Of a stretch of DNA of 64,000 bases, positions 36,079 to 45,142 are shown piece after piece. Each line of letters begins with the position of its first letter. Position 1 is the first letter of the stretch. The DNA comes from SABI01 sp028532915. Its GTDB lineage: Bacteria; Spirochaetota; Spirochaetia; Sphaerochaetales; Sphaerochaetaceae. Where the stretch lies: positions 1,922,001-1,986,000 of the forward strand of contig OY781923.1 of the NCBI GenBank assembly GCA_963677225.1, in the 5' to 3' direction. The position numbers and the translations under genes are program-made. The notes beneath the pieces are model-generated. The model ran no database searches, was not told where the DNA came from, and worked only from the letters and a program-made list of their open reading frames with translations.

Positions 36079-36713
36079 TGAACCAAGGGACGGAAATAGA
36101 ACGATATGTACAAGACCCGACGTTACTGGTTGACCTGTGCCGTGAGCTGATTGAACGGTTGGACAATGAAGATAATAAAGCGGAGACGGCAGCGAAGGAG
36201 GCTCAACTCCGGGAGATCGCGCGTGCCATCGAAAAACTCGAGAAGCAATGCGTGCCGGTGCCGGACGCTTTCAGGAGCGAGAAGACGCGACTAGCGTCGG
36301 AACTGGCAACCAAGGGTGAAAGCCTTATAGTGATGGACCGTTTCAGAGAGGGCCTTGAAGAACTCCTGCACGACGTACGGCAACGCTGTAGGCGACAGCA
36401 ACACCACAACGGGGAGAAAGCACGCCAGAAGCGTTCGCGTTCGCCGAAGACGGACCGACACATTTTGCGACGCCTGCTTATCGAAGCGTTGAATGAGCTT
36501 GGTGGTACTGCACGTAAGAATGAGCTCTACCAGCGTGTAGAGAAGAAGTATGAGGGTCGTTTCTTGCCTGGTGACTTCGAGTATTTTTCGGATGGCAAAC
36601 GCATCGCTTGGAAGAATAAATGTGATAGGGAAGGAGTAGCCATGCGAAAGGAAGGTCTACTTCGAACAGATTCTCCACGAAATGTCTGGCAGTTAAGAGA
36701 GGATGAGACATGA
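36078..36713 (+). CDS. Coiled-coil protein with C-terminal winged-helix domain
   Basis: A 211-residue protein in two parts. Residues 1-115 are helical and charged, probably a coiled coil (IERLDNEDNKAETAAKEAQLREIARAIEKLEKQC). After a basic linker (RQKRSRSPKTDRH), residues 130-211 form a winged helix of the Mrr-N/HARE-like type: LIEALNELGGTARKNELYQRVEKKYEGRFLPGDFEYF, IAWKNKCDREGVAMRKEGLLRTDSPRNVWQL. Such domains bind DNA in restriction and defence proteins. It overlaps both neighbours by 1-4 bases. It lacks a visible enzyme motif, so a DNA-docking adaptor for the downstream ATPase is a reasonable guess. Confidence 0.75.
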   Translation: MNQGTEIERYVQDPTLLVDLCRELIERLDNEDNKAETAAKEAQLREIARAIEKLEKQCVPVPDAFRSEKTRLASELATKGESLIVMDRFREGLEELLHDVRQRCRRQQHHNGEKARQKRSRSPKTDRHILRRLLIEALNELGGTARKNELYQRVEKKYEGRFLPGDFEYFSDGKRIAWKNKCDREGVAMRKEGLLRTDSPRNVWQLREDET

Positions 36714-38701
36714 AATTCCGAAAGCTGATCATTGAGAATTACAAGTCATTCCAGTACCCTACCGAGATAGCGTTTCCGGCAGGGCAAGATGGACGGTGTA
36801 TCTTCCTGATCGGAGGTATGAACGGCGCGGGCAAAACGTCAATCATGGAGGCCATCAACTTCTGCCTCTACGGTGCGAAGCTTGAAGAAATCTTCCGCAG
36901 TATCAATCGGCGCGAGAAGGCGAAGAACAACGCGAGTGTCTGCTTCGAGCTAGTTATCGAGATGGACGACCTATCGGAACTGATTGTAAAGCGCTCTTGG
37001 AGCGCAGGAGCGGTGGATGATCCTAAGCCGAAAGATTTAACCGAGCGTCTCATTGTAGTACGCGATGGGAAGCGAGTCTCAGTGCAAAACAAGGAAATCT
37101 GGCAGAACTTTATCCGCGCAGCGATTCCACCTGGTATCACACAGTTCTTCTTCTTCGACGGAGAAAAGATTCAGGAAATCGCGGCAGACGATCATTCGGA
37201 GGTGCGGTTAAAGTCATCGCTTGAGGCAGCCCTAGGCATCCAATACATTAACCGGCTGGCTAACGACATTCTGTATATCAAACAGGAAGAACGGAAGGGC
37301 TTTGTCGAGATTTCTGACGAAGACTTGGAGTTCAAGCAAAGCGAGTTGAAGCGCGAGAAAAGTAAGCGAACCCGGAAGAGCCAAGAGCGGGAGGCTACGG
37401 CCGATGAGTTGGCTGATTTCAAGACACAGTATGCCGATGCGAAGAAGCGTTTTGAGGCGACGTTCAACGTAGCTCCGGAGTCTCGCGAAGCCATGCGAGA
37501 GCAAGAGAAGATGCGTATTCAGGCGTCGACCCGGCTGGTACAGGTGGAGAACGAAATCCGTAAGCTCTGTGAGAAATCGCTGCCATTCAGTCTAGCAGGG
37601 CAGATGTTCGATGAGATTCGAGAGCAAATAGACCGGGAGCGTGAATCGGCCAGTGGCGAGGCAATCAAGCAGAACGCAGAGGAGTTAGCGAAACGGATCG
37701 TACGAGTAGTTGAAGAACCAGAGCCGATCTACCAGGAGAAGCTGTCCGAGGAAAGAATGGTAGAGCTGGAGCAGCGTATCTACCGCTTGCTAAAAGAGGG
37801 CAATAGCCGATCGAACATAGTGAAAGTGTTGGATCTATCCGACCGAGACGCAGCGCGTGTGCTAAACAAGATCGAATCGCTGGAGCATAGTGACATATTC
37901 CTGCTACAACCGTTACTCGATGAAGCGAAACAATTGGAGGGACAAATCCAGCAGATTGAAGCTGTGACACAGGGGACAAGTCTTACCGAGTCGGAGAGTG
38001 AGCTGTTCGAGCAGCTTCAGGCGGAAATGGAGAGCTGCTCCACGCAGATTGGCCGGAAAACAGAGCAGTTGCGCCTGATCGAAGAAGACATCCTCGCGAT
38101 GGATAAGCGCATTGGAGAGATCGAGGTCGAGATCGAGAAGCTCTACGAGAAGCACAATGTCTCGAAAGAAAAAGCAGACTTCATCAGCAAGTGCGATTCC
38201 ATCGCCTCCGTACTAAACCAGTTTGTTGTACGGCTGCGGAAGAACAAGGTCCATCTCCTCCAGGAGAGGACCTTTGAAATGTACCGCCTGCTTTCGAGCC
38301 GGAGTGGTCTGATTAAGGACATCATGATCGATGACAAGACATATGAAATCCGCATCACGGATCGTAACGGCCACTATATTCGGAAATCGGGCCTGTCAGC
38401 CGGAGAAAAGGAGGTTTTCGCAGTGTCACTGTTGTGGGGTTTGGCACAGACGAGTGAATTGAAGCTGCCGATAATCATTGATACGCCCCTATCACGTCTG
38501 GACAGTACACACCGTGACAATATCGTGAATAACTACTTTCCTAACGCTGGTGAACAGGTTGTCATCCTGTCCACGGATACAGAGATAGACAGCGACTACT
38601 ACCGATCGCTAAAAACCCATCTAAGCGGGGCTGGTAATCTGGAGTTTGATCAACGACAGGAATTGTCCACCTTCCGCCCCGGCTACTTCTGGGAGGACTA
38701 A
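36710..38701 (+). CDS. dndD: DndD-type SMC/Rad50-like ATPase
   Basis: A 663-residue ABC-ATPase with a central coiled coil. The Walker A motif GGMNGAGKTS is at 35-44. The signature LSAGE lies at 562-566 and Walker B with IIIDTP near 588. The stretch IDTPLSRLDSTHRDNIVNNYFP followed by VVILSTDTEID is diagnostic of DndD, the ATPase of the Dnd DNA-phosphorothioation system. DndD normally works with DndA/IscS, DndB, DndC and DndE; none of DndA, DndB or DndC is found here. It overlaps the preceding gene as ATGA and precedes the DndE/HerA gene by three bases. Confidence 0.92.
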   Translation: MKFRKLIIENYKSFQYPTEIAFPAGQDGRCIFLIGGMNGAGKTSIMEAINFCLYGAKLEEIFRSINRREKAKNNASVCFELVIEMDDLSELIVKRSWSAGAVDDPKPKDLTERLIVVRDGKRVSVQNKEIWQNFIRAAIPPGITQFFFFDGEKIQEIAADDHSEVRLKSSLEAALGIQYINRLANDILYIKQEERKGFVEISDEDLEFKQSELKREKSKRTRKSQEREATADELADFKTQYADAKKRFEATFNVAPESREAMREQEKMRIQASTRLVQVENEIRKLCEKSLPFSLAGQMFDEIREQIDRERESASGEAIKQNAEELAKRIVRVVEEPEPIYQEKLSEERMVELEQRIYRLLKEGNSRSNIVKVLDLSDRDAARVLNKIESLEHSDIFLLQPLLDEAKQLEGQIQQIEAVTQGTSLTESESELFEQLQAEMESCSTQIGRKTEQLRLIEEDILAMDKRIGEIEVEIEKLYEKHNVSKEKADFISKCDSIASVLNQFVVRLRKNKVHLLQERTFEMYRLLSSRSGLIKDIMIDDKTYEIRITDRNGHYIRKSGLSAGEKEVFAVSLLWGLAQTSELKLPIIIDTPLSRLDSTHRDNIVNNYFPNAGEQVVILSTDTEIDSDYYRSLKTHLSGAGNLEFDQRQELSTFRPGYFWED

Positions 38702-38704
38702 ACA

Positions 38705-40231
38705 ATGGCTGACCGACTTTATACATCAAGTGACGCGGACGAAGTTTTGAGTTCACTTAGGTTCGAAACTAAGCTCGAAAAGGCTACTCTGGCAAGAATC
38801 GCCTTCACGCTGTCTCTCATGAGAGAGGGCGCGTCGGTTAAGGTGAGTTCCAGCTTCACGGGAGGGGAAATGAAGCGACCCACGTTTGTTGGTGAGGATG
38901 AAATTTTCATCCGGACAATGATCGCACAGAGGTACCGTAAGTCAGAAATCGATGAAGAGGAGTTCTTCTCGAATCGGTCGATCGTGAAAAACCATATTGA
39001 TAGTGGTGCGCAACTGCTGGCGAAGATGTTTCATGAGTGCAAGAGAAGCTCCGAAGGGCTTCTGCGGCGTCTTGTAGATGAGGTGCATTTTTCTGGCCGA
39101 CGTGAGGGACTCGGGCGCGACCTGGACATCTTCATTGGGCGAACGCTTTTGCAAAAGACGGATCTGGTGATCGAGCTGAACAACACGCTGGTTCATGCCA
39201 ACTCGCATCTTGCGATCATGGGCAAACCGGGTGTTGGTAAAACGCAGTTCCTGCTGAAGATTCTAACCGATATTCGGGTGCAATCAGACTTTCAGACAAA
39301 CTTCATTTACTTTGACTACAAGGGTGATGTGCAGGACAAAACGCGGTTCCTTGAGGTAGCAAAGGTTGTTCCCTACCGGTTGCTGCAAGGTGGCCAAAAT
39401 CTACCGATCAATCCGTTCATCCTGCCTAGATACGACGAGCAAGCGGTGAACATATCATGCCGTGAGAAAGCAGAGAGTTTCTCATCGATCAACAGCAAGC
39501 TTGGGGTGGTACAAAAGGGAGCTCTGACGGAAGCACTGCGTGCTGCTTATGCCAAACGTGCTGATACAGCACTACCCTATCCGGATTTCCACGATGTTTT
39601 GGAAATAGCAGTGTCTATGTATGAAGACGACAACAAAAAGGATGACAGCTTAATTGAGGTTCTGAGGGACCTTGCAACATTCGATCTTTTCTGGCGGCAC
39701 GGTAGTGAAACGCCACCGCTAGATCGGATATCAAATCGAACCATGTTGATTGATGTACATGCAATGCCGGTCCTGAAGGAGCTCGTGGCCTATTTGGTGA
39801 TTGAACGTCTCTATAAGGAGATGTCAACGATGCCGGATAGCCCAGTCAGGGATGGACGGCGCACTTTACGGACGATCCTCGTGATCGACGAAGCTCATAA
39901 CTACCTTAGCCAGAAAAATATCTTCCTCCAGCGGATCATTAGGGAAGGTCGGTCAAAGGGTGTAGTGGTATTCTTCGCGAGCCAATCCCCGAATGACTAC
40001 CAGCAGGACTTCTTCAATTTCCAGGAGTTATTGGAGTTCGCTTTTATCTTCCAGTGTGAAGGTGTCTCAGCTCGTTCTGTGCAGGACATCCTCGGGTGCA
40101 ACACTAAGACGGCAAAAGATCTGCAAACGGAAATTGCACGGTTGGAACCTTGGCAAGTTGTAAGTCGTAGTCCGCAGAAGACGGAAGAGTTCGTCAAGTT
40201 TCAGGCCGAAGCGTTCTATAAGTCATACTAG
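38705..40231 (+). CDS. DndE-like domain fused to a HerA/VirB4-type ATPase
   Basis: A 508-residue protein. Residues 15-110 resemble DndE (DUF1832): LEKATLARIAFTLSL, FTGGEMKRPTFVGEDEIFIRTMIAQRY and IVKNHIDSGAQLLAKM follow the order and spacing of that small DNA-binding protein. Residues 140-508 are a HerA/FtsK-like motor: Walker A GKPGVGKT at 173-180, Walker B TILVIDEAHNYL near 391-400, then FFASQSPNDY and RSVQDILGC, as in DNA-translocating restriction ATPases. The two parts are normally separate proteins. It ends the operon, 180 bases before an IS66 element. The DndE assignment rests on visible sequence pattern; a profile search would settle it. Confidence 0.8.
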   Translation: MADRLYTSSDADEVLSSLRFETKLEKATLARIAFTLSLMREGASVKVSSSFTGGEMKRPTFVGEDEIFIRTMIAQRYRKSEIDEEEFFSNRSIVKNHIDSGAQLLAKMFHECKRSSEGLLRRLVDEVHFSGRREGLGRDLDIFIGRTLLQKTDLVIELNNTLVHANSHLAIMGKPGVGKTQFLLKILTDIRVQSDFQTNFIYFDYKGDVQDKTRFLEVAKVVPYRLLQGGQNLPINPFILPRYDEQAVNISCREKAESFSSINSKLGVVQKGALTEALRAAYAKRADTALPYPDFHDVLEIAVSMYEDDNKKDDSLIEVLRDLATFDLFWRHGSETPPLDRISNRTMLIDVHAMPVLKELVAYLVIERLYKEMSTMPDSPVRDGRRTLRTILVIDEAHNYLSQKNIFLQRIIREGRSKGVVVFFASQSPNDYQQDFFNFQELLEFAFIFQCEGVSARSVQDILGCNTKTAKDLQTEIARLEPWQVVSRSPQKTEEFVKFQAEAFYKSY

Positions 40232-40479
40232 AAAGACAAATACGGACGTCAACTCTGGTTAGTCAACCTAGATAATTCATCATTAATTTGAATACTGCGT
40301 AAAGATAAGCCGTATTTCAATTGCCTCAGGGTGATGGTACTTTCATCGCTTACAGATCCCAGTTGATAATAAATTGTTGACAAAAAATGTATTATTGAAC
40401 TTTGAATAATAGTAAGCGTCAAATCACAGAGCATATAAAATAATCAGATCCTCTGCCATGGTGATGGTGGAGGTCATTC

Positions 40480-40827
40480 ATGCATACTATCAAATTTTAT
40501 TCACCATCAGAACGTCTGGAACATGTTCGAGCATGTTCTCTATGGAGACGAAAGGGAAATACATTCATTTCCTACTGTCGCGCACACGGGATTGCTCGAT
40601 CAACCATGGAATACTGGATCAAAAAGTATGGACAGAGTGGAACAGAAAACTCTGAAGTGCAAACAAGATCATTCGTGAAGGTTGCAGGGAGATCTTATGA
40701 AGAGCACCCTCCTGTTCACAACTGTTCACTTACAGTGAATGTGGGTCCACTTACCATCGAATTACCGGCGGGTAATAGTAATGCTGATCTGAAACGGGTT
40801 CTGCTTACTCTGAAGGAGATCATCTGA
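40480..40827 (+). CDS. tnpA: IS66 accessory protein TnpA
   Basis: A 115-residue accessory protein of IS66 elements, with an N-terminal helix-turn-helix region (ERLEHVRACSLWRRKGNTFISYCRAHGIARSTMEYWIKKYG) and a short beta-type C-terminus (GPLTIELPAG). It overlaps tnpB by one base. Its role in transposition is accessory and poorly understood. Confidence 0.85.
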   Translation: MHTIKFYSPSERLEHVRACSLWRRKGNTFISYCRAHGIARSTMEYWIKKYGQSGTENSEVQTRSFVKVAGRSYEEHPPVHNCSLTVNVGPLTIELPAGNSNADLKRVLLTLKEII

Positions 40828-41177
40828 TGCTACTTCAGTGGAATACCTATAGCTACTACATCCGTCCCGGTAAAACCGACATGAGAAAGAAAGCTCATAC
40901 ACTCTCGATGCTTGTCGAGAATGAAATGGAGATGAATCCCTTTGAGAAGAGTGTGTACCTGTTCTGCAGCGGTACGAAGCGAATATTGAAGGTCATCGTA
41001 TGGGACGGTAACGGGTTCTGGGAGATGACCAAACGCCTCGAGAGCAAAGGAACATTCGCCTGGCCGTCGAGCAGAGAAGAGGCTCTTGAGGTGACCCTTG
41101 AAGAGATCCGGCTGATGCTCAAAGGAGCTGATCCGTGGCGGGCCTTACCTGTAGAGAATCCACAGAAAGTGTCGTAA
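40827..41177 (+). CDS. tnpB: IS66 accessory protein TnpB
   Basis: A 116-residue protein of the IS66 Orf2 family, recognised by YYIRPGKTDMRKKAHTLS, VYLFCSGTKRILKVIVWDGNGFWEMTKRLE and FAWP. The ATG overlaps the tnpA stop. Required for transposition in IS66-type elements; biochemistry unknown. Confidence 0.92.
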   Translation: MLLQWNTYSYYIRPGKTDMRKKAHTLSMLVENEMEMNPFEKSVYLFCSGTKRILKVIVWDGNGFWEMTKRLESKGTFAWPSSREEALEVTLEEIRLMLKGADPWRALPVENPQKVS

Positions 41178-41248
41178 TCAGATGTATTTCATGTTAAATA
41201 AATCCTTATCTCATTGACATTTATCTTGTTTTCTGGTAGGATGTTACC

Positions 41249-42955
41249 ATGAGTAAAGACCTGTTGGAGCAGCTGAAAAACATGGATAAAGATACCCTTT
41301 TAAAGGAATATGTTTCTCTGTATAGCCAGCAGCAGAATACTCAGAAAGAACTTGATGAGTCCCGGCTTGAGAATGAATTACTTAAGGATCTGCTCAAGCT
41401 CAAAAGTTCTCTGCCGTTTATTCCTTCCACAGAGAAATCAGGACAATTTGAACTGCTCTTCGATGAGACGGAGATCTTGTCTCAGGAACTCACTGCAGAA
41501 CAGGAGGAACTGATACAGGTTCCCTCTCATGAACGGAGAAAGAACAAAAAACACGATCTTACCACGCTGCCTGCTGACACTCCTGTCGAACATGAGTTCC
41601 ATTATGACGAGGAGGATAGTGAGTTCTGCAACCGCTGTGAATCTCCTATGGTTGTGGGGGAAGACAGAGTTGTGTATCAGGTCGTAGTGGTTCCGAAGTC
41701 ATACACTCTGGTGGCTCATCATTACAGGACCTGGAAATGTAATGTCTGTGAAGCTGATGAGGGAGAACAGAACATCATCACCCGCTGGGAGAACAAGAAG
41801 ACAGATACCCTGATTGCTTCATCTTTCTTGGTAGCCGACTGTGCAGTAAGAAAGTATGCTGATGGGCTTCCTTTGTATCGTCAGGAGGCAATATTCCGTC
41901 GGGAAGGGCTTCCGTTCTCCCGCCAGACAATCAGCAACTGGCTGCTGACCTATATGGGACTGCTTACTCCGTTGCGTCAGCAGTACAACAGACACCTATT
42001 GAATTCCCCACTGATCAATCAGGATGAGACTCCGGTGAAGGTAATCCATCTACCTGAACCTGCAACCTCGAAATCCACCTTTATGTTTGTGCAGGTGGGA
42101 TCAGATGAAAAACGCCGCATTGTACTCTATTCCTATATCCGTAACAGGAAGAAGGGTACCTTAGATTCGTTTACGAAGGATTACCGTGGTCATGTGATGA
42201 CGGACGGGCTGAAGGGTTACCTGGGTATAGAGAATCATCTGAACTGCTGGGTTCATGCTGTAAGAGGCTTCAAGAATATTGTGAAGGTGGAGAAGAAAGC
42301 CACAGGAGCATTGAAGTTCATCTCTGTGATCAATCGTCTGTTTGAGATTGAGAAAAGGACACGCCGTTCCTATGATAACAGAGATAAATTCCTTGTTGAA
42401 CGTAAGAAACTTGCTTCTGAAGTATTTGATGATCTGAAGGCTCTTATGGATGACTCTCGAACTCAGTATGCTACGAGATCAGCGATGGGGATAGCGATAG
42501 AATACCTGTACACCTACTGGGATTCGCTCACCAGATATATTGAATGCTATGATGCTACACCAGATAACAACATAGCCGAGAATGCCATCCGCCCATTTGT
42601 TTTGGGCAGGAAGAACTGGTTATTCAGTAATACAGAAGGCGGAGCTGAAGCCTCAGCGTTCTATTACAGCATGATTGAGACAGCAAAGCTGAACGGGATC
42701 AATGTCTCTGATTACCTGTGGTACTGTCTTGATGAGGCTCCCCGGTGTAAAACTGACAGTGACTGGGAGAAACTGTTGCCCTGGAACATGGAAGCCAGGA
42801 AAATTGCTATGCTCAAGAACCGGCGTGCTTCGGCGGTTCCTGATCCTTCCAGGACGGAACCTTACATTCTCAGGGGCTCTCACCGACCTGAAACTAGCTC
42901 AGCATCAGCCGATTTGACGCTTACTCTAAGACACAAAATTTCTTTGAATGTTTAA
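41249..42955 (+). CDS. tnpC: IS66 transposase TnpC
   Basis: A 568-residue DDE transposase. An N-terminal coiled region (residues 1-50) is followed by a zinc-finger (CNRCESP ... CNVCEADEG) and the catalytic core: Asp in INQDETPVKV, Asp in MTDGLKGYLG, Glu in NNIAENAIRPFVLGRKNWLFSNT. All three catalytic positions are present. The frame runs through the right inverted repeat (42911-42924) and stops about 30 bases outside the element, so the C-terminal dozen residues come from flanking DNA. Confidence 0.9.
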   Translation: MSKDLLEQLKNMDKDTLLKEYVSLYSQQQNTQKELDESRLENELLKDLLKLKSSLPFIPSTEKSGQFELLFDETEILSQELTAEQEELIQVPSHERRKNKKHDLTTLPADTPVEHEFHYDEEDSEFCNRCESPMVVGEDRVVYQVVVVPKSYTLVAHHYRTWKCNVCEADEGEQNIITRWENKKTDTLIASSFLVADCAVRKYADGLPLYRQEAIFRREGLPFSRQTISNWLLTYMGLLTPLRQQYNRHLLNSPLINQDETPVKVIHLPEPATSKSTFMFVQVGSDEKRRIVLYSYIRNRKKGTLDSFTKDYRGHVMTDGLKGYLGIENHLNCWVHAVRGFKNIVKVEKKATGALKFISVINRLFEIEKRTRRSYDNRDKFLVERKKLASEVFDDLKALMDDSRTQYATRSAMGIAIEYLYTYWDSLTRYIECYDATPDNNIAENAIRPFVLGRKNWLFSNTEGGAEASAFYYSMIETAKLNGINVSDYLWYCLDEAPRCKTDSDWEKLLPWNMEARKIAMLKNRRASAVPDPSRTEPYILRGSHRPETSSASADLTLTLRHKISLNV

Positions 42956-43059
42956 TTTTCAGCTCAGGACAGTCTAAAAAATGGGGAACGATGAGTCCTG
43001 TCCACTCCTGCATATGGTGTCCAAAAACGGTCAGGTGTGAAATGAACTATACTTGGATT

Positions 43060-43370
43060 TCCAGAGGTGTAGAAAATCTAGTTAGAATAGGTTGAGAAGT
43101 ATTCGGTTGTATCAAGATTATCCGACTCAGCTATGGCAAGAAACTGAGTGGTAGAGGGATCGCAGAAACCTAAGAATATGTGGGGAAACAGCGATAAATA
43201 ACTTTTTGAGGAAGTTTAGAGATTCTAAGAAGTTCTCTCATACCCTTGCAGTAACATTTACCAGCGAACTCATCAACCAAAGTCTATGCAAACCTCGAGA
43301 GGGCTTATCTTTCAACAATCAGTTCCAAGACTTTGACCGTAAAGCTATCTATAAATTGTTATAGAACCGA
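43060..43370 (+). pseudogene. Decayed IS21-like istA fragment
   Basis: No frame is open, but pieces of an IstA-type N-terminus can be read across frames: IIRLSYGKKLSGRGIAET (near 43110-43170), then INNFLRKFRDSKKF and INQSLCKPREGL further on, in the order of the helix-turn-helix region of IS21-family IstA. Stops and shifts interrupt it. The rest of 42958-43890 holds no identifiable gene. Confidence 0.4.
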
Positions 43371-43894
43371 AAGAATCGCCGGCCGTTATTTAGCGCTCGA
43401 TGACCGCTATTAAACGCATTCGTGGTCGTTTTTACGCGCATTATGCACCTCCTAAGATTACCTATCCCAAAGGTCCAATTGTTACTTGGTTGTATTGCAC
43501 ATTCAGACCAGTCGAGCTCGAGAACTTCTCTAGGACGATGATCCTGAAGGAGGCTTATATGTACCTTTATCAGCTCTTGATGATGGTTTCAAAGTCAGGA
43601 AGAGGATAATCTCAATTTTTCGGTCCCTGTTGGGTATTTTGTAGCATTAACTCTAACTCAGTATTCGTTACCTTTTCAGAAACTAGAAGTGTGATTTCGC
43701 GTTCCTTCACCCGTTTAAGTCATAATGAGACGGTATAACGAGAACAATGAACACACTTAGTAAAAACTCATGGATTCTCCCCTGCATAGTGCATATGTAG
43801 GATTCCTTTGTAATTAGTTATAGCGACCTCCTTGCATTTTGATCGAATGCGAAACATGCATCATTCAAGGATACTCTATGCTTTATAAAAAGTG

Positions 43895-43933
43895 TGGACT
43901 GATTTGTTCCGTTTAATGGACTGGTTTGCTCCG
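43895..43933 (+). repeat. Two near-identical 17-base direct repeats
   Basis: TGGACTGATTTGTTCCG (43895-43911) and TGGACTGGTTTGCTCCG (43917-43933) differ at two positions and are spaced 22 bases apart. Repeated short motifs of this kind occur at the ends of IS21-type elements, so they may be an end of the decayed element; this is a guess. Confidence 0.5.
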
Positions 43934-43956
43934 GTCATCTGGTGGGGTCCGACCGT

Positions 43957-44983
43957 CGAAGTCTTTTTATGTTTCAGTATAAGGTAGACGAGTGTGAGTA
44001 ATTCCCTTGCAGTAGCCAATATTGCCACCTATTTGGGTTTCGACTAAATCAACCGAGAGTACTTCCCCTTCAGAGGAGAATCTGTCTTTGTCAGAACATT
44101 CGCCCACGCCCCTTGAAGCATTACCCGGCGCAGGTGAGGATTTCCTCGATGGGAAATGCCGACAATAACATTTCGTTGTCCAGAAGAGTCCATTCTGGGA
44201 ACGAGCCCTGCGTAATTGCATAACTGTCGTGCAGATTCGAACCGATTAATGTCACCTACATACGCAAGAATAGTTGCTGTACTGATAGGTCCAACACCAG
44301 GTATAGACATGAGAAGCGCAGTTTCCTCAGGATGCCGCATCAAAATATTGTTCAATTACTTCTCGATTTCGTCAATCTTAGTTTCAATGTCTGTAATCAT
44401 ATCAGCAACCATCTGAGCACTTGCTCTTGCTGGTCCTGTGAGTAGTTCTTCAATCTTCCTATTACGGGAAGATTCTGTACATATATGTTTTTTTCTGATT
44501 TCATGATGACCGCATGCCATAAAGATGGCGTGGAGTTTATTCTTATGGCGAGTTTTAATTCCTACAAGATAATCTCTCATGCTGACAAGCTCTCTCTGAT
44601 TGTTCAGCTTTAGTAGGAACTGAGACCAAAGGCAGCTCGTGAAGCTCAAACTTATTTCCCAGCATAGCGAGCTTCTTTGCATTTTCTCGATCTGTCTTAC
44701 AGACCGTGTCGAAGACAATGTGTAGCTTCGCAGGATTCAAAACAGCAAATTCAACTCCTTTCTTCTGCTTCAGATATCTGACCAAGTTGAATGTAGCAGT
44801 ACCAGCTTCCATCACAACCAGATCACCCGATTTTAGTCGTGTAAGCAGGCGATGTTGTCCACCAGGATCAAGCTTCCCGTTGAATCGGGTAAAACTTGTG
44901 ACAACATCAATGAAGATAACGTACGCTTCATACGTTCGTTTTGAAAGGTCGATTCCAATAACCCGTTTCCATTTCTCTTCCAT
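43957..44983 (-). pseudogene. IS110-family transposase, broken by a frameshift and stops
   Basis: Read from 44983 on the minus strand, MEEKWKRVIGIDLSKRTYEA starts a DEDD/RuvC-like IS110 N-terminal domain (Asp in GIDLSK, Glu in VVMEAGTATFNLV, Asp in KTDRENAKKLA). AAGGAG precedes this ATG. Near 44615 the frame shifts; the continuation YLVGIKTRHKNKLHAIF follows in another frame. A TAA at 44356-44358 and further stops near 44044 interrupt the C-terminal transposase_20 domain (SIPGVGPISTATILAYVGDINRF, GNPHLRRVMLQGAW). The final GGNIA-like helix is still recognisable to about 43957. It is therefore inactive. Confidence 0.85.
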
Positions 44984-45060
44984 TTTTAGCGCTCCTTGTT
45001 TTAGAATCGGAGCCAGAAGGCTATAGTTCAGCGGTGTACTGCAGTTTTCTAACCGTTGTC

Positions 45061-45078
45061 GTACCGCCTCGGCGGTAC
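45061..45078. repeat. Perfect inverted repeat upstream of the IS110 remnant
   Basis: GTACCGCC-TC-GGCGGTAC, an 8-bp perfect stem with a two-base loop, 78 bases upstream of the broken IS110 transposase. It lies in the region that would correspond to the non-coding left end of an IS110 element, where a guide RNA is transcribed in intact members. Role unproven. Confidence 0.5.
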
Positions 45079-45142
45079 GCCACACTAAGTTCATCGATGG
45101 TCGTCAGTTTGATACAATTTTTTTACCGAGATCAATCAAGTC

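Larger units (their letters stand above)
40412..42924 (+). mobile_element. IS66-family insertion sequence
   Basis: Inverted repeats GTAAGCGTCAAATC at 40412-40425 and its complement at 42911-42924 begin with the GTAAGCG typical of IS66. Inside lie the three standard genes tnpA, tnpB and tnpC. The 8-base flanks (GAATAATA and TCTAAGAC) do not match, so the target duplication is absent, which suggests that one flank has been rearranged. Confidence 0.85.

Noticed and set aside
36710..40231. Calling the operon a standard Dnd phosphorothioation system
   Set aside because: DndC (PAPS reductase-like), DndB and a cysteine desulfurase are absent; only DndD and a DndE-like fusion are present.
43400..43609. 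Seventy-residue frame in the insertion-sequence debris
   Set aside because: It has no homology, no ribosome site and lies in decayed transposon DNA.
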